From contig PLZV01000040.1 of the NCBI GenBank assembly GCA_003152315.1, positions 1 to 41,439 on the forward strand: a stretch of 41,439 nucleotides of DNA, written 5' to 3'. Positions 36,181 to 41,439 of this stretch are shown here, one piece after another. The translations under genes and the position numbers were made by a program. Source of the DNA: Verrucomicrobiota bacterium. Lineage in GTDB: Bacteria > Verrucomicrobiota > Verrucomicrobiia > Palsa-1439. How positions within the stretch are numbered: the first letter of the stretch is position 1; the number at the start of each line of letters is the position of its first letter. The notes under the pieces are model-generated. The model made no database searches and was not told where the DNA came from. It saw only the letters and a list, made by a program, of their open reading frames with translations.

Positions 36181-37631
36181 AATGGGACCGTCTGACGCCG
36201 GCGGAGCAACGCCGCACCCAGAATGAGAAGCTTCATCACTATTTTACGGAAGTCATCGGCCCGTTCAGTCCCTACTACAAGAAGCTCTTCGCCGAGCATA
36301 AGATCGACGCGCGCCACATTAAAACGGTCGATGACTTGCGGCGTCTGCCGTTCACCAGCAAAGCTGATTTGCTCCCAACTTCCGAACAACCGGAGAAATT
36401 TCGCGAGTTCATCATCACGCCGGACATCTCAGTGCTCAAACATCGCCCGCGTATCGTCGCGGAAGCGCTCTTACGCGGTCGAAGCGCGGTGGAGCGGCGC
36501 TTCGAGCGCGAATATCGCCCGATTTTTCTGACTGCCACCACGGGCCGTAGCGCCGCACCCGTCGCCTTCACGTACACCGATTACGACATGCGCAATCTTC
36601 GCACGGCAGGCGCGCGGATCATTCAAGTGTTCGGCGCCACGACGAAGATGCGCGGCGTGAATATGTTTCCTTACGCGCCGCATCTCGCGTTCTGGCAGGT
36701 GGTGTTCGCGGGACTGGAGTTTGGCATGTTGCTCGTCAGTTCGGGCGGCGGCAAGGTGATGGGCACTGAGGGCAACATCAACCTCATCGAGAAGATCAAG
36801 CCCGAGGCGATTGTCGGTATCCCGACGTTCGTGTATCACGTTATCCGCGAAGCACACGCCCAAGGCCGCAAATGGCCGCAGGTCTGCAAGATCGTACTCG
36901 GCGGCGAGAAGAGTCCGCAGGGTATCCGCCGCAAGATGGTTTCCATGCTGCAGGAGATGGACGCGGGCGAGGTACGCGTTTGCGGGACGTACGGTTTTAC
37001 GGAGGCGCGGCTGGCATGGGGCGAATGTCCAACACCGCCGGGTGAATGGAGCGGCTATCATTTGCTTACCGATCTCGGCATCATGGAGGTGATCGATCCC
37101 GAAACGGGCGAAGTCAAGGGCGAGGGCGAGCCGGGCGAACTGGTGTACACGCCGCTCGACGCACGCGGTACGGTTGTGCTGCGTTATCGCACGGGCGATT
37201 ATGTGGATGGCGGGGTGACCTGGGAGCCGTGTCCGTATTGCGGACGCACGGTGCCGCGCATTGTCGGCAAGATCGGGCGGGCATCCAGCACGAAGGAATT
37301 GCAACTGGAAAAACTGAAGGGGACACTCGTCAATTTCGATACACTCCAGCAGATTCTCGACGACACGGCGGAGGTCGGCGAGTGGCAATTGGAGATTCGC
37401 AAGGTCCACGACGATCCGCATGACGTGGATGAACTGATTTTGCATATCGCGCCCGAGAATGGCGCCGATGTGGAACGACTCAAGGAAAAGATTCGGACGC
37501 GTTTCCAAACCGAGATCGAGATGACGCCCAATCGCATCGAGATCCATTCGCTCGGCGATATACTGAAGCGCATCAAACTGGAAAGCTCGTTGAAGGAAGT
37601 CCGTGTCCTGGATGCGAGGCCGAGGGAGTGA
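36177..37631 (+). CDS. Phenylacetate-CoA-ligase-like (PaaK-type) adenylate-forming enzyme
   Basis: 484 residues of the acyl-adenylate-forming superfamily, PaaK branch. Motifs: an ATP-binding loop variant in FLTATTGRSAAPVAFTYTD, VGIPTFVYHVIREA, ILGGEKSPQG-like KIVLGGEKSPQG, YGFTEARLAWGECP, VLRYRTGDYVDGG, a CPYCGR zinc-like motif and the C-terminal IGRASSTKELQLEKLKGTLV in order. It would activate an aromatic or fatty acid to an acyl-AMP, usually then the CoA thioester; no paa genes are nearby, so the substrate is open. ATG at 36177 overlaps the stop of the patatin fusion, suggesting coupled production. Confidence 0.88.
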   Translation: MKWDRLTPAEQRRTQNEKLHHYFTEVIGPFSPYYKKLFAEHKIDARHIKTVDDLRRLPFTSKADLLPTSEQPEKFREFIITPDISVLKHRPRIVAEALLRGRSAVERRFEREYRPIFLTATTGRSAAPVAFTYTDYDMRNLRTAGARIIQVFGATTKMRGVNMFPYAPHLAFWQVVFAGLEFGMLLVSSGGGKVMGTEGNINLIEKIKPEAIVGIPTFVYHVIREAHAQGRKWPQVCKIVLGGEKSPQGIRRKMVSMLQEMDAGEVRVCGTYGFTEARLAWGECPTPPGEWSGYHLLTDLGIMEVIDPETGEVKGEGEPGELVYTPLDARGTVVLRYRTGDYVDGGVTWEPCPYCGRTVPRIVGKIGRASSTKELQLEKLKGTLVNFDTLQQILDDTAEVGEWQLEIRKVHDDPHDVDELILHIAPENGADVERLKEKIRTRFQTEIEMTPNRIEIHSLGDILKRIKLESSLKEVRVLDARPRE

Positions 37632-37656
37632 TAGCAAGAGCAGTTTGCAGGTGAGA

Positions 37657-38223
37657 TTATTTCTTCGGTATAGGAAACTGCTCGTCCGCCGGCTTTAGTA
37701 GGGACCGCGACCACTGGAACGCGGCAAGCAGGTCGGTGGCAGACGAATCTAGTGCTTCTCTGTAATGATGTTGGTGTGGGTCGGGTACTTGTGGCACGCC
37801 GTTGCTGAAACCAAGAGTGCGCAGCTCTGATGAGAACTTGTCAAGCGGCCCGTAGGCGTAGAGCAGGTTGTGCCGGTCCCAGACAACTGTCGCGTTTTCG
37901 CTCCGCGAATGCGCCCAAAGATCGAAGCGTGCGTCTGCAGAGAGATAACTCTTGAATTGGCCAATGAATGCGTGAAATGTTTCGGACGATAGTTCAGGAC
38001 TTTGGTAGCGTCCTGGCTCCCCCTCGCCTCGGGGCGTGTGAAGCACATATAGCAAGGAATATGGTGCCTCTAGGGAGGAAACCAGTCGTTCGAATACTTC
38101 CGCATCGCCATGAGGCACGCCAGCTACAATACGACTCGTGGCTTTCAGCACAGACACCGAGAATATAGGAGGGAAGGAGTACTCCACCCATTCATTGCCC
38201 AACTTGTGTGAGAGTTTATGCAT
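37657..38223 (-). CDS. Protein of unknown function
   Basis: 188 residues, apparently soluble, no signal peptide. Visible motifs are EAPYSLLYVLHTPRGEGEPGRY, SPELSSETFHAFI, ARFDLWAHS, VVWDRHNLLYAYGPLDKF and PDPHQHHY. I do not recognise the family. The predicted fold is mixed alpha/beta with many aromatic residues. A -10-like TACAAT (38242-38237) lies 13 nt before the ATG, with no Shine-Dalgarno. The gene stands alone between a convergent operon and a REP/RAYT locus and could be accessory. Confidence 0.65.
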   Translation of the reverse strand: MHKLSHKLGNEWVEYSFPPIFSVSVLKATSRIVAGVPHGDAEVFERLVSSLEAPYSLLYVLHTPRGEGEPGRYQSPELSSETFHAFIGQFKSYLSADARFDLWAHSRSENATVVWDRHNLLYAYGPLDKFSSELRTLGFSNGVPQVPDPHQHHYREALDSSATDLLAAFQWSRSLLKPADEQFPIPKK

Positions 38224-38310
38224 CTGCGATCCAACTATTGTAATTGAGAAAACACTGTGTATATAGGGTGCAATCGCGGCTCTTATAGCCGTTTCACCAA
38301 ACCGACTTTA

Positions 38311-38334
38311 TGAAAACAGACCTGTAGGTTTTCA
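38311..38334. repeat. Short perfect inverted repeat
   Basis: TGAAAAC (38311-38317) and GTTTTCA (38328-38334) with a 10-nt loop. It lies upstream of the unknown 188-aa gene and 24 bp from the REP pair; a small operator or a hairpin are both possible. Confidence 0.3.
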
Positions 38335-38358
38335 TCAAGGATGATCGCTGTCGGGGAG

Positions 38359-38448
38359 TTTGGTAGGGCGGGCTGGCCCAGCCCGCCGCAGTTGTTGGCG
38401 GGATGTGTTGACGCGGCGCGGCGCGGTGGGCCACCGCGCCCTACCAAA
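38359..38448. repeat. Paired REP element (BIME-like), family B
   Basis: Two GC-rich palindromes face each other: GGGCGGGCTGGCCCAGCCCGCC (38366-38387, arms only quoted in part: GGCGGGCTGG and CCAGCCCGCC) and GGCGCGGTGG/CCACCGCGCC (38419-38440). They are enclosed by an 11-bp perfect inverted repeat TTTGGTAGGGC (38359-38369) and GCCCTACCAAA (38438-38448). The structure ends 6 bp from the stop codon of the RAYT gene. Confidence 0.8.
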
Positions 38449-38454
38449 TGACAT

Positions 38455-38907
38455 TCAGCTTGTCGTCGGCTGCCATACGTATGGCCAATCTTCGGGGCAA
38501 TTCACTAAACCTGCACGCACGGGGTTCATGCGAATGTAATCCTCTTTGTCGCGGAGACTCTCATCGTTACTTAAACGGTGGTCAAAGAAGTCGCGTTGCC
38601 AGCGGATTCCGAAATCGCGAGCCACGTATTTCTTCCATTCTGTCACGACAACTTTCATGTCTTTGTTTTCCGGGAAGTTTACCAGGGCGTGCAGATGGTC
38701 CGGCATCAAGAGAACAAAGTGCTTCCACCAATCGCCACGGTTGTGACGGAATGCGATGGATTCAAAAAGTTTTGCGGCGATGAGAGTCTCGCAGAGTTGA
38801 TTCTGACCACGGGGTTGGCAGCAGATGGTGATAAAGAACACAGCGTCTTCCTCGCGCACCCAAGAAGGTGCAACATGGGGCAATAGTTTCCGCTGCGGCT
38901 TGGTCAC
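38455..38907 (-). CDS. REP-associated tyrosine transposase (RAYT), intact
   Basis: A 150-residue Y1/HUH single-strand nuclease. DAVFFITICCQPRGQNQLC is the first strand region, MPDHLHALV carries the HUH metal pair (H-L-H), FFDHRLSNDESLRDKEDYIRMNPVRAGLV in order carries the catalytic tyrosine (DYIRMNP), and PEDWPYVWQ closes the protein as in other RAYTs. The start is GTG at 38907 without clear Shine-Dalgarno. It is flanked by REPs of family B on both sides and is a paralogue of the decayed copy at 1831-2321 (shared FFDH-L-DES and NPVRAGL blocks). RAYTs are vertically inherited, domesticated relatives of IS200/IS605 transposases. Confidence 0.92.
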   Translation of the reverse strand: MTKPQRKLLPHVAPSWVREEDAVFFITICCQPRGQNQLCETLIAAKLFESIAFRHNRGDWWKHFVLLMPDHLHALVNFPENKDMKVVVTEWKKYVARDFGIRWQRDFFDHRLSNDESLRDKEDYIRMNPVRAGLVNCPEDWPYVWQPTTS

Positions 38908-38970
38908 GTGGAATGCTTAGCAGTGGGTGCGAGAATAATCGAGAGGAGAAACACTGAGGAAGGACGAAGC

Positions 38971-38997
38971 GGCGCGGTGGGCCACCACGCCCTACCA
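38971..38997 (+). repeat. REP palindrome, family B, single copy
   Basis: GGCGCGGTGG/CCACCACGCC with tail CTACCA; one mismatch in the arm compared with 38419-38445. Same orientation as the right half of the paired element, on the N-terminal side of the RAYT gene. Confidence 0.8.
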
Positions 38998-39073
38998 CAG
39001 CGGTTTGGCGCGCGGGCTTCGTCGCGGCTAACGCGTTGCATTGGTGGGGAGTGCGTGTTAGCGTGAAGGCGTT

Positions 39074-39847
39074 ATGAGAACGCAATTGACAATTCTTTTC
39101 GCAGGACTGTTTGCCATGAACTCTTATGCCGCACTGCACACCGAGACCATCGAGTACAAACAAGGTGACACGACGCTGGAAGGCTATCTCGCGTACGACG
39201 ACGCGGTGAAGGGGCCGCGGCCGGGAGTGCTTGTCGTGCACGATTGGTTGGGGTGCGATAGCTACGCCAAAATGCGTGCCGATATGATTGCCAAGCTGGG
39301 TTACGTCGCGTTCGCGGCTGACATATACGGCAAGGGCGTGCGCCCGAAGAATCCGCAAGAAGCCGGCGCGCAGGCAGGCAAGTACAAGGGTGACCGCCCA
39401 TTGCTCCGCGCCCGCGTCAATGCCGCGCTCGACGTGCTGGAGAAGCAACCGCAGGTCGATACGAAACACGTCGCGGCCATCGGTTATTGCTTCGGTGGTA
39501 CCACGGTGCTCGAACTGGCTCGCAGCGGGGCCGATATTGCCGGCATCGTCACGTTCCATGGCGGACTCGACACGCCGACGCGCGACGCGAAGAACATCAA
39601 GTGCAAGGTGCTCCTCTGCCATGGCGCGGACGATCCGTACGTGCCGGCAGCGGATGTGGCCGCGCTGCAGGATGAACTCCGCTCCGCGAAAGTGGACTGG
39701 CAGATGATTTATTACAGTGGCGCCGTGCACAGCTTCACGCGGCCTGATTCTGGCAACGACAACTCGAAGGGCGCGGCCTACAACGAACACGCCGACAAAC
39801 GGTCGTGGGAAGCGATGAAGGAGTTTTTCGCAGAAATCTTCCGATGA
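39074..39847 (+). CDS. Dienelactone hydrolase family protein, exported
   Basis: 257 residues. A signal peptide (MRTQLTILFAGLFAMNSYA) is followed by a DLH-type alpha/beta hydrolase: GVLVVHDWLG, ADIYGKGVRP, the nucleophile C139 in GYCFGG, an acid at D186/D187 in HGADDPYVP and H219 in GAVHSFT. Cys-nucleophile DLHs open lactones such as dienelactone; many exported members have unknown substrates. GAAGG lies just before the ATG, and a weak TTGCAT/TAGCGT promoter-like pair (39036-39064) overlaps this region. Its stop overlaps the thiolase start (ATGA). Confidence 0.9.
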   Translation: MRTQLTILFAGLFAMNSYAALHTETIEYKQGDTTLEGYLAYDDAVKGPRPGVLVVHDWLGCDSYAKMRADMIAKLGYVAFAADIYGKGVRPKNPQEAGAQAGKYKGDRPLLRARVNAALDVLEKQPQVDTKHVAAIGYCFGGTTVLELARSGADIAGIVTFHGGLDTPTRDAKNIKCKVLLCHGADDPYVPAADVAALQDELRSAKVDWQMIYYSGAVHSFTRPDSGNDNSKGAAYNEHADKRSWEAMKEFFAEIFR

Positions 39848-41085
39848 CCCGACTGGCGATCATCGATGGGATTCGGACGCCGTTCTCCAAGGCCGTGACG
39901 GATTTGAAGTCCCTCCCCGCACAGGAACTCGGGCGCATCGTTGTGAGCGAGTTGCTGGAACGGACGGGATTCGATCCCCACAGGATTTCGCAGGTGATCT
40001 TTGGGTGCGTCGCGCAACCGCCGGAGGCGGCAAACATTGCGCGGGTCATTGCGCTTAATGCGGGACTACCGCAGGAGATTCCCGCCTACACCGTGCACCG
40101 CAACTGCGCGAGTGGTTTTGAGGCGATCACCAGCGCCTACGAGAAAACGGCCGCGGGCCAGGGGGATGCGTTTGTGGTTGGCGGCACCGAGAGCATGTCG
40201 AATATCCCGCTGCTGTTTTCGACGGCGGCGGCGGATAAGTTTGGGACGCTCGCGCGAGCGAAGTCGTCCCTGAAAAAGCTCGGCGCGATACTCGCTTTTC
40301 GCCCGCGCGATTTCAAACCGCGCATCGGGGTGATGCTCGGGCTGACGGATCCGGTGTGCGGTCTCAACATGGGCCAGACGGCGGAGGTCCTCTATCGCGA
40401 TTACGGCATCACCCGCGAACAACAGGATGCGTTTGCCCTCGACTCGCACCAGAAAGTGGTGAAGGCGCGGGGGAAACTGGCGGAAGAGATTGGCACGGTT
40501 TATCTGCCGAAGGGGCAGTATGTGGACAAGGACAATGGGGTGCGCGAGAACCAGACCATGGAAGCGCTCGCCAAGTTGCGGCCGGTGTTCGACAAGCACA
40601 ACGGGACCGTAACCGCCGGCAACTCGTCGCAACTCACCGACGGTGCGGTGGCGTTGTTGGTCATGGAGGAGGAGAAGGCGCGTAAGCAGGGTTTTCAACC
40701 GCTGGGGTATCTTCGGGGCTATGCCTTTGCGGGGGTTGATCCGCGGCGGATGGGGATTGGACCGGCCTACGCGATACCGAAGGCGCTGGAGAAGTCGGGC
40801 GTGAAGTGGAAGGACATCCAACTGCTGGAGATCAATGAAGCATTCGCAGTGCAGGTGCTGGCGGTGGAGTTGGTGCTGCGCAAGGAATTCGGCATGGAAA
40901 TCAACCGCGACCTGCTCAACGTCAACGGCGGGGCGATCGCGCTCGGTCATCCCGTGGGTGCCAGCGGCGCACGACTCGTGCTCACGCTGCTGAAGGAAAT
41001 GAAACGTCGCAACCTGAAAACGGGTCTCGCGTCCGCCTGCGTCGGCGGGGGACAAGGTGCGGCGCTAATCATGGAACGCGCCTGA
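39844..41085 (+). CDS. Thiolase (3-ketoacyl-CoA thiolase / acetyl-CoA acetyltransferase)
   Basis: 413 residues. The nucleophile C88 is in HRNCASGFEA; GGTESMSNIPLLFS, MGQTAEVLYRDYGI, GNSSQLTDGAVALLVM, EINEAFAVQV, GGAIALGHPVGASGARLVLTLL in order and SACVGGGQGAALIME with the second Cys complete the thiolase motifs. The long central insert (DKFGTLARAKSSLKKLGAI) resembles FadI-type thiolases of fatty acid oxidation, but no fadJ partner is in the window, so biosynthetic use is also possible. ATG 39844 overlaps the dienelactone hydrolase stop. Confidence 0.95.
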   Translation: MTRLAIIDGIRTPFSKAVTDLKSLPAQELGRIVVSELLERTGFDPHRISQVIFGCVAQPPEAANIARVIALNAGLPQEIPAYTVHRNCASGFEAITSAYEKTAAGQGDAFVVGGTESMSNIPLLFSTAAADKFGTLARAKSSLKKLGAILAFRPRDFKPRIGVMLGLTDPVCGLNMGQTAEVLYRDYGITREQQDAFALDSHQKVVKARGKLAEEIGTVYLPKGQYVDKDNGVRENQTMEALAKLRPVFDKHNGTVTAGNSSQLTDGAVALLVMEEEKARKQGFQPLGYLRGYAFAGVDPRRMGIGPAYAIPKALEKSGVKWKDIQLLEINEAFAVQVLAVELVLRKEFGMEINRDLLNVNGGAIALGHPVGASGARLVLTLLKEMKRRNLKTGLASACVGGGQGAALIMERA

Positions 41086-41328
41086 GACGAAACGACGGGG
41101 CACCGTCAGGCTGCGTCCGTGATAATATATTACCGAGAACATTCCGTCAGGGATGACTGACTTGCGGGCCTTATATTTACTTGGCCAGAAGCCTTCAACA
41201 AGCTTATCCCCCTTACGCTGAGCGATTTCTGCCTTGACAACAGGCGGTGGAAATGTAACAAACAGCCCAAGCGAGACAAGTGTTTCCCGTGCTCTAACGA
41301 GGCTTGTGGAAGTGGGAAAGGTGGGAGT
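41086..41328. other. Intergenic stretch before the last gene
   Basis: No convincing gene on the plus strand. A minus-strand frame (with RKGDKLVEGFWPSKYKARK) is open across it but has no good start and overlaps the neighbouring genes; I leave it unannotated. Confidence 0.35.
41234..41261 (+). promoter_or_regulatory. Possible promoter of the last gene
   Basis: Perfect -35 TTGACA (41234-41239), 16-bp spacer, weak -10 TAACAA (41256-41261). It would give a leader of about 65 nt before the ATG at 41329. Confidence 0.3.
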
Positions 41329-41439
41329 ATGCGAGGGTTTATGATTTCGGCAGTATGGAGATTTGGAATCCTGACGTGTGTGTGTATGTTGGGGATTCTG
41401 TGCGCACCCGGTTCGGCGATGGCGCAAGTGACTATCACC
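41329..41439 (+). CDS. N-terminus of an exported protein, cut by the window edge
   Basis: 37 codons to the edge. MRGFMISAVWRFGILTCVC continues MLGILCAPGSAMAQVTIT: a basic start, a hydrophobic core and a typical SPase I site (AMA-Q). AAAGGTGGGAG precedes the ATG by 2-12 nt. The mature protein is not visible, so its function is unknown. Confidence 0.6.
   Translation, partial: MRGFMISAVWRFGILTCVCMLGILCAPGSAMAQVTIT

Noticed and set aside
39036-39074. Dienelactone hydrolase as a further leaderless gene
   Set aside because: The -10 box (TAGCGT) is weak and a GAAGG Shine-Dalgarno-like site lies before the ATG, so it was left out of the leaderless set.
41065-41427. Minus-strand frame of 120 codons at the right edge
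   Set aside because: It overlaps the thiolase end and the signal peptide of the last gene, has a His/Thr/Pro-rich unlikely N-terminus and no start signal.

Overview
The window reads as a Gram-negative chromosome segment, most likely from the PVC group and probably Verrucomicrobiota. This is inference. It rests on Kdo/LPS genes (kdsA, kdsB), the order ileS - DksA-like - lspA, secreted proteins with an AFYRVRQ-type C-terminus, and gene-poor stretches filled with short dispersed repeats. It is moderately GC-rich. I saw no rRNA, tRNA or CRISPR array.

Layout. 1-480: pnp (partial) and rpsO on the minus strand. 0.6-3.1 kb: accessory island with an IS1-like transposase, its overlapping partner ORF, four REP palindromes around a frameshifted REP-associated (RAYT) transposase, and several other repeats. 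3.1-7.1 kb: ileS, a DksA-like gene and lspA. 7.1-10.2 kb: a PHP-type histidinol-phosphatase and an alpha/beta hydrolase diverging from one compact double promoter, then a secreted GH30 glycosidase. 10.4-19.97 kb: a ten-gene same-strand run (uvrB, nadC, ankyrin-DUF1266, birA, coaX, trpA, manC-like, ruvX, truA, trmL) closed by a strong terminator. 20-23 kb: accessory region with a small secreted protein, an Mrr-type restriction enzyme and more repeats. 23-26.3 kb: an AsmA-like protein and a secreted BACON-domain protein broken by a frameshift at a T6 run. 26.5-30.8 kb: kdsB-pyrG-kdsA, tag and a small membrane protein. 31-37.6 kb: parB, an M48 protease, an M28 peptidase lipoprotein, a cNMP-binding/MinD-like/patatin fusion and a PaaK-like ligase. 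37.6-39 kb: an unknown gene and an intact RAYT with its own REPs. 39-41.4 kb: a dienelactone hydrolase, a thiolase and the start of a secreted protein.

How genes fit together. PyrG makes the CTP that KdsB uses to activate Kdo, and KdsA makes the Kdo-8-phosphate precursor; the three genes overlap by 4 bp each. TruA, TrmL, RuvX, UvrB, BirA, CoaX and NadC form a housekeeping block with many stop/start overlaps, which suggests translational coupling. The patatin fusion and the acyl-activating ligase overlap by 4 bp and could form a lipid release/re-activation pair.

The most interesting signals are: (i) a recurrent promoter layout with the -10 box 8-9 nt from the start codon and no Shine-Dalgarno, predicting leaderless mRNAs for uvrB, hisJ, the hydrolase and kdsB; (ii) two RAYT loci, each with its own REP family but the same REP tail and polarity; (iii) a ~160-bp repeat found twice with a conserved promoter-like front and a conserved 28-bp palindromic end; (iv) genes altered by repeats (REP-supplied start codon in the IS1-like transposase, in-frame insert in TrmL).
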